Source: Nipponacmea schrenckii (taxonomy: Eukaryota; Mollusca; Gastropoda; Lottiidae). From it: a DNA stretch of 64,000 bases. The stretch is taken from positions 9,858,001-9,922,000 of the forward strand of contig CM060202.1 in the NCBI GenBank assembly GCA_030562195.1, read 5' to 3'. The notes under the pieces were generated by a model. That model was not told the origin of the DNA and searched no databases. It worked only from the letters and a program-made list of their open reading frames with translations. The position numbers and the translations under genes are program-made. Positions 14,958 to 27,800 of the stretch are shown in pieces (position 1 is the first letter of the stretch; the number at the start of each line of letters is the position of its first letter).

Positions 14958-15364
14958 CAGTCTAATTAAAATATAGACCTAACTTTCGTTCGTATTTTAT
15001 TAGTTTTGTTTCGAATGTTTTTATTGCCCTTCAATACGGACTGTTTGAACGACCTATGACCTAACTCAGTTTTAACCTAACCACTTATTTTGAACTGATA
15101 CAGAACAGCCAATGAAAATAACCGTTCTCCTTCCTATTTGAGCGGACTTGATAAGTTAGTCTAATACGTCTCAGAATGCACCAATTGGTCGCGTCACATT
15201 ATCCCGTCGCAGGGAAAGAAAACAACGTGATTGGTTAAAAGGTCGTTCGAACAGTCCGTATTGAAGGGCTGTAGTGGTTACGTACAGAGCCAATAGCTAA
15301 TAAAAACATTCGAAACGAAACTAATAAATACGGACGAAAGTAGGTCTATATTTTAATTAGACTG
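14958..15364. mobile_element. 407-bp MITE with 10-bp target-site duplication
   Basis: The ends are perfect inverted repeats starting CAGTCTAATTAAAATATAGA, and a less perfect inverted match continues inward about 100 bp on each side. The element is flanked by identical 10-bp direct repeats, CGCCCAATGG, at 14948-14957 and 15365-15374. It has no coding capacity. A 9-10 bp duplication fits Mutator-like or related families better than hAT (8 bp), but the class is not established from sequence alone. Confidence 0.9.
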
Positions 15365-15374
15365 CGCCCAATGG

Positions 15375-16560
15375 CAGCTTTGGTTTTGAACTACATATCT
15401 AACAGATGCAGTAGCATCACCAGTGTGAAATATTCAACACTTCTTTTGAACATTTTGACGTGATGATTACGAAGTTCTGTCAAAATGCTGTTTATTGAGT
15501 ATTTACTTGCTTAAAATTGTTATTTTCAATAGAATTCATTCCTGACTAATAATAACCAATTTCACAAAGATTCTTTCTAAAACTGTCAAGAATTCGGAAT
15601 TCTAGGGCGTTGAGGAGGAGAAAATTTAAGTTTTTAAATGCTAATCGATCTTGAGCCACTCAAAGAAATTCAATGTTATTTAAGTGAAATGTATGATTCT
15701 GCTTACTTGCTTCATTAAAAATTGATTTTTTTGAAAGACGAAATGCATTGTGTTTTTAATTGCACCAGACGCCCTGATTATATCCCTTGAATTAGCACAT
15801 CATCAAGCAGAATATCGCGATGATTAGCTTTTCTGGCAAAATAACTCTACTAGATGATATTGTAGGCTATTTCTATTCATAGTAAACCACACGAATAGAC
15901 CATCTCACAGCTTTCAAAAGATTCAATTTACTACGTTTATTATCTTTATTAGACTATCTTGAAGAGTCTATTAAAGGGAGTTAAGTGTAAAACTATGAGT
16001 TTGAAGTGTGAAGAAAGGTCTCAAGAAAGAAGAAGTTAAAGATGATCGTCCAATGAGTATTAAATCATTTCAAGTGAACCAAAGATAAGAAAGAAAATTA
16101 CAATCAACTGTTGGATATAAAAAGTTCGCGCAAAACAATTGAAATCATAGCTGTGAACAATAGCCTATCGAGCGTGGCCCTCGACATTTTGCTCAACGGC
16201 TTTAAAGTCCCCTTTTTCACTTTAAAACCTAATACTATTAAACCAGATAAAATGTGTTACGTAGTTAATTTATATGCAACTTTTGTAGAAGAGATGCTGT
16301 CGTATAAAGCACTAGTATAGTTTTAATGCGCATAGGAAGATTTTCAACACTTTGATAATTTTTGAATTCACAGCTATAAATGGAGGTATATTTAAAACTT
16401 GAAATGGTTGAACTTCCGACAAATTTCCTTCCCATTGGAAGTGAATGGACCGCGACGCCGTGTGTTTTAGTGATCAACTGACAATCCAAAATATTTGACT
16501 TAAGAGAGTCCCATTTGAAGTTTTAGCCTCTCTGTACTCATTGTCGTAGAAATTAAATGA
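15375..16560. other. Intergenic DNA, nothing recognised
   Basis: Short open frames only. A 74-codon minus-strand frame at 16265-16489 matches nothing I know. No structural repeat is evident. Confidence 0.5.
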
Positions 16561-16589
16561 AATGAAAAGGAGTTTTACGTCCTACTCTT

Positions 16590-16730
16590 CTGCACCTTAT
16601 GGGCTAAGACGGGCAACGCCATACAATGTGCAATGAGGGAAATTTTGCCAGGACAGCGGCATTAGCCTACTCTTTTTGCGATTTCCAACTGTCGAGGGAT
16701 CTTTAACGTGTACAGCCTGTAGCACACGGC
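16590..16730 (+). repeat. Dispersed repeat, copy A
   Basis: The segment from 'gggctaagacgggcaacgcc' through 'tttccaactgtcgagggatc' recurs in reverse orientation at about 36098-36213, where the diagnostic words are 'cagttggaaattgc' and 'cctcattgcaccctgcatgg'. It is somewhat GC-richer than its surroundings and has no open frame. It is an interspersed repeat, possibly a SINE-like or MITE core; no ends or target duplication could be fixed. Confidence 0.7.
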
Positions 16731-16942
16731 ACACGGTTTTCTGTCCCATTCGAACGACTATTTCCATGTCACTCCCTCCGACCTATATCACTGACAAGGG
16801 GAAACCGGGCTGAAAAATCCGAAAGTTCATCTCGACCTTCATTGTCGTAGAGTAGGACACTTGGTGTAAGGTAAAGGCTAAAAAGGCGGAATACAGTTTT
16901 GATATATTGTTTTTAAGACATATAGAAATAGGAAGAGATACA

Positions 16943-17102
16943 TTAAAACACTAAGATATATGGTTATACTACTTCTGCATTTATTACATACTACGTTTGT
17001 GTTTAGTTTTTGTTTTTACTTGATAACGTTACCTGTATGTGTTTCGAAACGTAGTATGTAATAAATGCAGAAGTAGTATATCCATATATTTAAGTGTTTT
17101 AA
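16943..17102. repeat. Large imperfect hairpin
   Basis: The left arm (16943-17001, including 'actacttctgcatttattac') is the near-perfect inverse of the right arm (17048-17102, including 'gtaataaatgcagaagtagt'). The loop is about 46 bp. It looks like a foldback MITE; no target-site duplication was identified. Confidence 0.85.
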
Positions 17103-17109
17103 AGTTTTG

Positions 17110-19149
17110 ATATATATATTCAAAATGATCCTATATCCCATACACTGACCCATAGCCCCATTGTTCTATAGTAAGCTTGTATAATTCACGCTCATATCTT
17201 TTATTCACTTTCACACCTCAAATAATTTCATCCCTTAGGCTAAATAGTAGAAGATCCTCCCAAATGTAATTGTGCAACTAGTCTCGGTTCGCATTGTTGT
17301 GACTTTGAGTTGGGCCTGACAAATCCAAGATTGTCATAGTGTAAGTTTATCAGTCTTGTTTGGCAAAATAAAAACAACCAGCTCAAATATAATTTGTTAC
17401 CCTTCAAATTTATACTATGAATGGTGGTATATTTAAAATTTTAATGTTTCAATAATTTTGAAAAAAAAAAAGGTTTAATAACATAATCAGATCAGATCAA
17501 GGTGTGAAATGTTAAAATTAACAGTTCTGTTAGTAATCTTCAGAGATAAAATCACAAATTTCAATAATTTGAATTCTATAGCAAACTTCACTATCACATA
17601 TCGTTAAAGAGAGAAACAAGAGCACATCTTAACTATGAAAACTTTCTTGATGTGGGGATACATTTGATTTTAAGACTGGAGTCTAAAATGTATTATTTTA
17701 TTATTCTCTCGATAAATCGATTTGCACACAAGGAAATGAATAGAATGGAGTTATGAGTCTTCTTCCTCTGCACTTGCTGGGTTCATGAAGACGGTTAAGA
17801 AAAATAAATGAGGTCTTTATCCAAATATAAAATGATCCAACGTAGGCTTAGATCTGATCTGGATAACGGGTTGTAATTTATTCTTAACTTTGAACATCGA
17901 TTTGAATGGTATTTCTATATTATACCTTATTGTTCATTTATATATCAAGATGAATTGTTTTTGGTAACGGATTAACATAAGCTTTAGCTTGTTTCCGAAA
18001 CCACACTTATGTAATGTAATTATTGTGTACAGTTGAAAAAAAATAAAATATTGTTTAAATCAATGGTATTTCTAAATAAGCCTTTATATATTTCAGACTT
18101 ATCTGCGACAAAATCTGCCCTGGAATAATGTTCAGTCGAATATTGCCCCCGAGAATCAAAAGTCGTCATTTGTGTTAACCCGTCAAACTCCACATGTTTA
18201 AAGTTTAAGAGATTCGATATCAAAGGCCCTACCCACACGTAGCATTGGTTTGTTGGAATATTATTATTATATGACAATTCAGTTTAGTCACTCGCAAGAA
18301 AAGATATGAAACGAAACATCCATACCAGGATTGAACTCCTCCTACTGACAAAGGCCTTGTATCCATACGCATGTTCGGTTGTTTGCTGGATATGATAACT
18401 GGAATACCAAAATACACGAGAAGAATGTTCAGAACTACGCATGTGTGCATAATTAAGAGCGTCTAGGCCTACAAAATACTTTATTGAGTACGTGATCGTA
18501 AAAAGACTTGCTAGTGTTTCTTGATCGGACTAAGCGAGGAAATTATCTTTGTAATTAGTCAAATTACGAGTTAATCGAGTTAATAAGAGACAATTTTTCC
18601 CGATTATCAGAACATTCCTACTTTCGAATGATCTAAGTATAAGCGGTCCAATTATCGAATATATATACATGTATGAATAATTGAAAATAAGGGCACTCAA
18701 CCTTAAATAAAACGGTTTTAAAATACGCATTGTTTTAGACTAGTCATATTCTTCCACTACAATGTCACATCTTATTTGTGTTTTACGTAAGAAAAAAAAA
18801 GATCATCTGACACAGCTGAATGGGTCAAAATACGCCGGATGGTATGTCAATTCTAAAACTTCAATTCACAAACTGATGATGATAAATTATGTAACTTTGA
18901 CACCTTGTTGGTTCTATAATATCTCTTCTTTAATCTGAAATATCAAGGTATCAGTTACAATGAAAGTGACGCATTCCTTATTAACTCAAACAGTTGATTA
19001 AATTATTATTCGACTTGAACTTAGAGACCGTTTAGTATCACGAAAGAGTCCACATTAAATCGATGGCTTAAATCATGTCTAACGTTAAGAGAAGTAAAGA
19101 CGACGTGCCCTGTCAATTCCTTCTTTCCGGGATAAATAAGTAAGAACAT
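17110..19149. other. Intergenic DNA, nothing recognised
   Basis: AT-rich. Open frames up to 85 codons (18020-18277, minus) match no known family. A GTTCAATCC word near 18325 on the minus strand was tested as a tRNA B box and did not hold up. Confidence 0.5.
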
Positions 19150-19297
19150 TCCGCCTATTAAATTCTCAGAAATTCTGAAAGAAAATGAAAATTTCAGACA
19201 TCAAATTTCAAATCTAGACCAAAATTAGTCAAAAATGGGCATGCAAAAACCCCCAAAGGAAGGGAGAAAGAGGATTTATAAAAATAGAACGGACTAA
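19150..19297. repeat. Second copy of the 8.9-kb dispersed repeat
   Basis: The segment matches about 8935-9112 in the same orientation, with small indels: 'cagaaattctgaaagaaaat', 'gggcatgcaaaaaccccc', 'ggaagggagaaagaggattt'. Non-coding and of unknown class. Confidence 0.8.
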
Positions 19298-19309
19298 AAT
19301 GTTTGAACT

Positions 19310-19670
19310 AAGTCCGTTTGATCTACATTACAATTGTAAATTTATTTGTGAAGATTATCTCCCTTGAAATTAGAAATCACTAAAGTGCCTTTGAACAGTT
19401 GTAAATTTTGTGGATGTAAACTTACTTCCCTTGAAATTATAAATCATTTTAGTTTGATCTACATTACAGTTGTGAAGATTATCTCCCTTGAAATTACAAA
19501 TCACTATTTGACCTATATTAAGACGGTCGAAAATGTTTGAAATTTGAATATTATCTCCCTTGAAACGACGAATCATATAGGTATGTTTGACTTACATTAA
19601 AAATGTAAATATGTTTGTTGTCAAGATTATGTCCCTTGAAATTACAAATTATCAATTGATGTGTTTGACC
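19310..19670. repeat. Degenerate tandem repeat of 57-76 bp units
   Basis: Five occurrences of 'tcccttgaaat' or a one-base variant, at about 19360, 19427, 19484, 19556 and 19632. Each sits beside 'gattatct' and 'tttgacctacatta'-like words. Unit length varies from 57 to 76 bp through indels. The array abuts the truncated 5' end of the non-LTR element. Confidence 0.75.
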
Positions 19671-19679
19671 TATAATAAT

Positions 19680-21100
19680 GAGATTGGGTCGTGCATACTT
19701 GGTGTAACTTTCGATAGGAAACTCTCATAGGGACCCCACATCAAAAATATCAAACACAAGTGGCAAGCTTTGCTGAATTTAAATGAGGAATATATGGCAA
19801 TGAATGGGGTGCCAATGTGGCAACGCTCATGATGATCTATCGTGCGCTGATCCGGCCCATATTGGACTACGGTTCACAGGCATTCTGGACTGCTAGACCA
19901 ATGCTTCTGCATAAACTAGATATAATAAAGCACACAGCACTCCGCTGTGGAGGTATCGGAATAAAAACGGAGTCACTACTCCAAGATGGTGAGGTCCCTC
20001 TCAAACTCCGCAGAGAGGAGCAAGCCCTAAGATACTGGTCAAAAATCAAGCACCTTGGATAATCATCTCCCACCTACCTCGAGATCACGAGGTTCAGGGA
20101 AGCCAAAAAGGCAGTTCGGGAATCCGTTCGAAAATATGGGCTAGATAGGTTGCCCATCAGTGCGTTTGCTCTCCCCAAAATAGCTCCTTGGACGATCACG
20201 GCTCCTCTTGTCGACACCTCTCTCGCTACGAGATTTGATAAGAAACGGGACGATCCCTGTATCGCTCGGATGATCGCTTTAACTCATATGGTCGCTAGCT
20301 GGTCGGAAAGCACCCGTATCTACACTGATGGTTCACATAACCCTGAAAATAGTACGACCGGGTTGGGGATTTATATCCTTTCGAGCGATTACCCAATAAC
20401 TGCTCGGTGAATACTTCAGAGATGCTTGCAATCCTGTATGGTGTGCAATATTCCGCAGACCACCATAATCGAAATTTTGTAGTATTAAGCGACTCGCTTA
20501 GCAGCCTGATGTCGATTGTCAACGATTCTTCTAGTTCCCAACCGGGGCTAGTGAAAAAATCAGGCAAGCGTGCTCATTGATACATAGTCAAAGCAAATCA
20601 ATCAGGTTGGCATTGGTCCCACCCCCAGTTGGCATACAAGGAAACGAGATTGCAGATGAACTCGCAAATCAAGAACTAGATCTAACGGAAATTGAGCCGA
20701 TAGGCTACAGTTAATCAGAAGTCCGGAGCATGATCGGTAAAAGCATCAAATCTGCATGGGAGGATACTCTCGTGGATGCTGATACGCATTAGCAGTAAAG
20801 TAATCTTGCACCATCCCAATCGACAGGTCTGAGGGTCGGTCGCTCGTCTGAGAATGATGGGTGAGGTAAGAAATCACAAATACGAACTAAAGCTATGTCC
20901 CTGGGGTGAAGCTGGCACCGCAAAACATCTGTTAATCCATTGTGAGCAATTGAGGTAGGAGATGTAAGCGCTGGTCGATTTATTGAATGTAAGCATGGCT
21001 ATAATCTGAAAAACATCCTGTCTCATACGGGAAAGGGGGTGTCGGCAATTTGTGAATCAGTTTATTATTTCTTAAAAGAAATAGGAATGATCACCTAGTT
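19680..21100 (+). pseudogene. 5'-truncated non-LTR retrotransposon (RT 3' end plus RNase H)
   Basis: Only the 3' part of an ORF2 is present, in broken frames. From 19680 the frame reads LGVTFDRKLS and then the post-RT region with ALIRPILDYGSQAFW and a KLDIIKHTALR segment (19817-20062). An RNase H domain follows with IYTDGSH (about 20317) and a further active-site region LSDSLSS (about 20485). Next comes the typical NEIADELANQ end motif (about 20645). Stops and frameshifts separate these pieces, and the endonuclease and RT core are absent. RNase H after RT and the NEIADELA motif point to the Jockey/I group. This is a dead copy, probably 5'-truncated on insertion. Confidence 0.9.
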
Positions 21101-21730
21101 AGCACATCAGAAGCGCGTCTTTACAAGAAGAAAGAAGACAGTTACAGAAGAGCGAAGGATACAGAAGAGTCCATTGGAGCAGGTCGCTCCTTACTCAACG
21201 TCTGCAATATGGTTTGATTACCGAAGCAGACACCATACCTACCAGTCAGTCGGTGCATACATTAAGTTAAGTCGTTTAACTTTGGTCAAAGATGGATGTC
21301 ACGCCTTTGGTTGCGTCAACGTTTTTTTTTTTCAATAATTTCAATCTCTCGGTCGCCATCTCAAATTGCGACCTTACAGGATCACGTGATAGAAACAAAA
21401 GAACCATCATCTTGAACTTTTATTTTCTGACCCTGTAACATCGCAATTTGACATTGCGCCTGAATGATAGAAATTGAAAAAAAAACGCAATCGCAGACGT
21501 GAATTTCGTTTTGTTTTGAATACAATAACAAAAATAAAATTTAAAGAGCAAGGGGATTTATTGGGTAATTTAGCCACTTTTCTTAATCATCACTGAGGCT
21601 CCCTTTAAAATATGTCAAGGTATTTATTTGATATCAAAATTGAAGTGAATACTTTAACAAGTGGTTGCCTAGCAAGATACGCCCACTTTAGAAATATACT
21701 TTCTGTTTTAACACAGGCAAAAACTCTAAG
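21101..21730. other. Intergenic DNA with a short foldback
   Basis: The stretch 'cgttttttttttcaataatt' near 21320 is partly mirrored by 'gaaattgaaaaaaaaaacgc' near 21470, so about 21318-21490 could be a small foldback element. No gene is seen. Confidence 0.45.
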
Positions 21731-21734
21731 ATTA

Positions 21735-22541
21735 TTTAGGTCTAATCCAAGTTCTCGTCAATATAAATGTTCACACCAAATTTCATTAAAATCAGATGAA
21801 AACTGTATTGTCTATAGCAATCACAAGCCGCGTTTTGACTAAGTCAAGTGCAATAACTCAAAAACAGTATATCGAAATGTCAATTTCAATATTGATCAAG
21901 ATGACATCAACTTCAATGATCAAACCATTCCAATCAGATGAAAACTGTTGTCTCTAATCCTGTTCACAAGTCTATTTCGACGCAATTTGACTTAGTCAAG
22001 GCCAATAACTCAAAAAACGTTCACCCAAAAATTGTCACGATCAAACTTGTCCAAGATCTCATCAATATTAATGATCACAGAAAGTTTCATTTAAATCCGA
22101 TGAAAACTGTAGTCTCTATCGCGTTCACAAGCCAATTTTGACGCGTTTGAGCTAAGTCAAGTGCAATAACTAAAAAACCGTTCATCGAAAAATCACAAAT
22201 TTTGAACTTGTCCGAGATCTCATCAATATTAATGATCACAGAAAGTTTCATTTAAATCCGATGAAAACTGTAGTCTCTATCGCGTTCACAAGCCAATTTT
22301 GACGCGTTTTGGCTAAGTTAAGTGCAATAACTCAAAAACTGTACATCTAAATATCGCCAATTTCGAACTTGTCCAAGATCTCATCAATATAAATGATCAC
22401 AGCAAGTTTCATTCGAATCCGACAAAAACTGTAGCCTCTATTGCGTTCACAGGCATTTGTGGACGGGTGGACGGACGGACGGACCGACGGACAGGGGTGA
22501 CGACAATCTACGACCACATTTTAATGTGGGCGTATAAAAAG
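21735..22541 (+). repeat. Tandem-core repeat element with terminal hairpin, copy 1
   Basis: The core has about five units of 115-120 bp with words 'ctgtagtctctatcgcgttc', 'gtgcaataactcaaaaac' and 'cttgtccaagatctcatcaa'. The right end has a (GGAC)n run (about 22455-22490). It is followed by 'ggggtgacgacaatctacga' and a terminal palindrome around 'accacattttaatgtggg'. The same architecture recurs at 27631-28870 and, in reverse, at 60390-62550. Such tandem-core non-autonomous elements with a terminal hairpin are common in molluscs; a Helitron-related origin is possible but not shown. Not coding. Confidence 0.85.
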
Positions 22542-24850
22542 TAAAGTAAAAGGATATACAACAAAGATTGTCATTATTGACCATTTTATTTACTATATAC
22601 AATATTATAGAAGTAATTGAGGTTAACTATGGTATACTACCAAGTAACTATCATCTCAACAAATTCACTTGCTAGGTCAGAGCTTTTAATCAAGTTTTCC
22701 AAATTTGTATTTTAGACAACAGATATAGTAATATTCTTAAAATAAGAAGATCTAATAAAATTGAATATCTTATAACTAATACTCATATATTTTAAATCAG
22801 TTTCATGCAAAATATATAGTAAATCACATCACAACAAATTGAGCTTATGATTATTATTAACTGGAATAAAATAAAAAGCAATTTAATACCTTACTAGGTA
22901 AATTTCAAACTTGCATTTATCTAACTAATGATTTTGTTGGGATGATGATTTTGCCATTTGATCTCGTTATTTGACGAAGATTATATTTACTATTTACATA
23001 ACAAATGGTGGTTACACAACACAATATTACTGCATTACTTATAACATTTGTACACTTATAGATAACTTATTGCTTTCAATTTAAGATCAACAAATATTTT
23101 TAAATAAAACTTAAAAGGGTCGAATTATTTATAAAATTATTATTTTATTGCCTTTTTTTAAATATTTTTTTTTCATTATGTCTTTGTTGCGGGCATGTCT
23201 TTATTTTAGCTACATGCTGCCATACATATCCAAAATTACAACTTTCTAAGCATGGATATAAGAGTTACATTGTAACTATAGCCAAATTTGGCTTTTATCA
23301 ATGAAAATAATTAATACTAATAAAGCAAAAGGAATGAATAATCAAGAAATTATAAGTAATGTATAATATTATGTTAGTAACTACACAATACATAACAGAT
23401 ACATATTGAAATCTCAAATTCATCGGATCAAGCACTTCATTTCATTATCAGAGTTAGTTATTGCATGGCACAGTTTATATAAACATCAGTTTAGATTTAA
23501 AGGGATAATAGGTTTTAGAATGAACATAAAATTTGAAAATTTTAAACTTGGCCAATAAGAGCTCTCTTAATCAGTAAATAAACCTGCTGTAATAAATAAC
23601 ATAAAAAATAAATAAATATCCAAAAAAGCAAGTAATTTTCCCTAAATATTATGAATAATAAACTCATTAAGCGTTTTTCAAGAATGACTTAGTTTTGTGA
23701 GTTTTCTAGGTTTTAAGAGATTCTGTTACTTTATGACACCAGGTACACTGTTTACCAATCTTGAGAACTAAAATTTTATGTCATTCTAAGACATGGTATC
23801 CCTTTAAAATTAAAAATTTCAGTGGATATCAGTTCATACACAAGATAGTATATATAAATTATTAATCTTTTAGTGATTAACATTATATTGCAAAAAAATG
23901 CCAAGCTTCAAGGACTTCGATGACTCAACTTGTGGTCTTTGCATTGATACCTGGAGCAATAAATTTTAGAAATGAAACAACAAAGGTTCTACATAAATGG
24001 GCCATACTACAACATACTAACTCTAATCCATTTCACAACAATTAAAACACACAGCAACAGACAACCCACCAATCACAAGCTTCACTACATATTACTGGAT
24101 ATTCCAAGCATATATATTATTTAGTCACAAGTACTTTTATTACCAAATATACATTGTACAGATTCAGTTTAGCTTAAATCTCGTTTTATAGAATTTTATT
24201 TTCAGCACTTCTACTAATAACAACTTTCAACATAAATACAGCCCTATTAATCAGTTTTTATTTCACAGTCATAAACTTGTCAACTATCATCTGGTTTCTG
24301 ATAGTGGGGATTTTAATGCGATATTATTACATAGATCAAATTTCAAACAGTGTCAGGGAATAGTTTATCTGAATGATGTAATGACAAGCATCCAGAATGA
24401 CCATCAAAGTCAAGGTAAGTTTCAACAAGCTACAGACTATAAATCACATTTATTCTGAACAAGATTTACCTAGACAAATCTCGACTGGTGCCACAGCATT
24501 TAAGAGATATAATAAAAATAACTAAAGGCAGTAAGAAGTCCTAGTTCCCAACTCAAATGCCCCATGATAATAAGAACATAGATCAAGTAATAATTAACAG
24601 TATGTTTTATTGTGTTAAATTTTGGATTGTATATATTTCAGATGATATCTTTTAAGACATCATAAGTATGGATTTCCCCGTGAAATTCAACTAGACACCA
24701 ATTACCAAATGCCTAAGTGACCTCCATCTAGTATGTTTTGAGTTAATGCCCATTAATAATCCAAAAATATTTCAAACAAATCCAAATACTTGTAGAATTT
24801 TTCTCTTTATTTTACAGGGTTGAAAATTCTTTTTCACCATCTTTTTGTTT
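22542..24850. other. 3' flank of FBXW7, AT-rich, no gene recognised
   Basis: Apart from the MITE at 23501-23803, no coding or RNA feature is seen. On the minus strand an AATAAA lies about 40 bases beyond the FBXW7 stop (24806-24811). It could be a poly(A) signal, although FBXW7 3'UTRs are often long and this region may be partly transcribed. Confidence 0.5.
23501..23803. mobile_element. TTAA-type MITE, copy 2 (303 bp)
   Basis: Flanked by TTAA at 23497-23500 and 23804-23807. The termini AGGGATAATAGG and ..GGTATCCCT are inverted, with decay at the right. Subterminal words 'aaaattttatgt' match the other copies, while the middle differs from the 466-bp subfamily. Confidence 0.85.
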
Positions 24851-27800
24851 TTATGTTTCAGTTTTTCCAGCATCAAAATCTAAGACTAAAAGTTTAGTTT
24901 CTTCAGTACCATTACGACTACCTACAGCACATACTAGTTTTGTATTGCTACACCTTAATCTCCAGACCACGCCACCACTTCCTCCACTATCTAATGACAC
25001 CAAGTTCCTGAGGAAATCGCCTGTTTTTAAGTCCCAGATTTTTACAGTACCATCGTCTGAAGATGTTATAACAAATTTCTTACTAAACTGTAAACAAGTC
25101 ACTGCACTCTGGTGTTTATGAGGCCCTGAAAAATAAATCATTCTTAAAACCTGTTCTCATTGATTGCTTGATTATTTTGTAAATTTATTTTTGTACAGAT
25201 AATCTGGGAAAGATCAATGCAAAGAGCTTTGGCCAAGGACCAGATGGTAGAAAGTATCCCTGTCTTAGCGGACTTGTGAACCTTATTTGTTATACTTGTA
25301 AAATATAGTTGTTTCTTTTTTTTTCTTTTTTTTCTATACAAGTAGTTGTAATTGAACCCCTAACCGATGTACAGGAAATGGAATAATGCAAATTGAAGCC
25401 ATTAATTGTCCCGATACACCTTGAGAGCTAAAAAGAATCTTTACCCCTGGTTTAAGATGACAAAGTGAAACTATATACTGTAAAGAACCAAAATACAAAC
25501 CTTGTAGTGTTTGTAGACATTGACCACTTGTAATATCCCAGACTTTCACTGTAGAGTCTGCATTACCTGATACTAATATATTATCTTTTAACTCTAGACC
25601 ACTAGTCAATGACTGATGACCTATTAAGGTATGTAAACAATGACCAGACTCTACATCCCAAACTCTTATTGATGTATCTAATGATCCACTTACTATATGT
25701 ACCCCATCAAACTGTAACAGAAAATTAAACACATTGAAAATAAGAGGTTTTAACTGAAATTTTATTACATGGCTAGATTAGGTTTTTCTTATGATAAGGT
25801 TATTTTACTTACCACCAGACACATTTGAATGTGCATTCCAATCAGAAATACAAATGAAAAAAGGATTGTATAAGGTATTTTAAAAGGTCTAGAAAGAAAA
25901 GGGGGGGGGGGATTTCTATAAGGCTGCATCTGTATCGGAATTGTCATCAGACATCTTTCTAACTTTGAACTACATCTGTAATAAGTGTATATGGGAAAAG
26001 GTATTGGGATTTGTACCTTTCAATATATCTTAAATTCAAAGGCAAACCCTTACATTGGATTGTTATTATACAAAACAGTTCAGAAAATATAGCTGAAAAT
26101 AAGCTCAGCTTGTATCCTATTGAGACAGTTACATTCCTTTATAACTATTGTATAACTTACCTGTAAAGAGTAAACTCTATTAGTATGTCCTTGCAATGTA
26201 TGAATACATGATTCAGTTTCAGGATCCCAAACACGTACCACATAATCATACGCTCCACTCACAACACGTCTACCATCATATTGTACACATCTAACAGCTG
26301 CCACATGACCTAGTAATACATGTAAACATTCCCCAGTCTCTATATCCCACATTCTTAAAGTAGCATCTCTAGAACCACTTACAACTCTGAAACAAACAAC
26401 AGTACAAATGTGAATACTTGAGGAAGCTTGGTGACAGTTGACAGTAGATTTCCAATGAGAAATAAGGTGAAATCTGATATTTATCATTAAATGGAACAGT
26501 AATCTTATAACTTGATGTCAAAAGCAGTAGTGTATTGTATTATCATCCATCTTTGAGTGATAATTCTAAGTTAGATATATGGTATTTCAGAATTTTTTTT
26601 ATTTAAAAACCTGCATGGACCTTGACTGCCTGGCTTGAGACCTATCTGTAATTTAACAATCCATGTTAAAAACATCATAATACAACCTTCAATAATTATA
26701 TGTTACAATATTTATTTTATAAAATCTACAACTTACTTATTTCCATGTAAACTAAGACATCTAACAGTGGAAGAATGACCATATAATACATGTTGACAAT
26801 GTCCTGTATCAGCATTCCATACACGTAATGTTCTATCAGTTGAGCCACTGATAATAGTATTACCAACCATCTGTGATGACCATACACCACCAGTATGACC
26901 TACCAGTGTACGAAGGCACTGCAAATAGAACATACAGTCTAAAAAAAAGTGCATGACATGTAAACAATGTCTACCAAGGGACATAACTCCAATATAAAAC
27001 GTTTGATGGTATTAGTTACACTAAGAAAACATATCCTGGTTAAATTATAGTTTTAGACATTAGATGTCATATGAATGTCTGGTACAATCAACATATTGTA
27101 ATATTAGTATATACTGTCAGGGATTCCAAACAACAGAGTTGGACAATAATATTTAGTGTGCAAATGAGATTTTTTTCACTACATTCCATTTCCAATTGCT
27201 TAAAGAATTGAAAATTCCATAACCAATAGCACGTTTTTTAACACATACTAAAGTATACTTTTTTATCGTCTATAACATGCTGACCATGTACAATTCCCTT
27301 ATTGATCTCTTTTATTATGGTGGCATGTAGGTATATATCTTGTATCTTACCTTACTAGTAAGGACTGACCAAACTTTAAGAGTATTATCATCTGAACCAC
27401 TAACTATTTTATTATTACAAAATTCTAGACAAGTTATCACATGGTCATCATGACCCTTTAATACCTACAAGTAATAACAATACACATTTGTAATGGCAGC
27501 CAAATCGACCAAAGGTTGACAAGGGCAATCAGTCATTACAATCATTCTGTAAGCTTCCTTTCAATCCATTTACAACTTAGTTTTGTTCAGTGTCTATGAA
27601 TTGAAGAAAGATAGCTTGCCAGGCAAGGTAACATACGTCCACTTCAGCAAACAGAATATTCCATGTTTTTTCCTTTAATCAAGGGCAATAACTCATAAAC
27701 CAACATCTGGAATTGCATCATTTTTTAACTTGTCCAAGATGTTATTAAAGGGATAATAGGCGTTAGAATACACTCGTCCTACGGCTTATATTTGTGTTTC

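Noticed and set aside
18290..18365. tRNA-like B box (GTTCAATCC) on the minus strand
   Set aside because: No matching acceptor stem, A box or cloverleaf could be formed around it.
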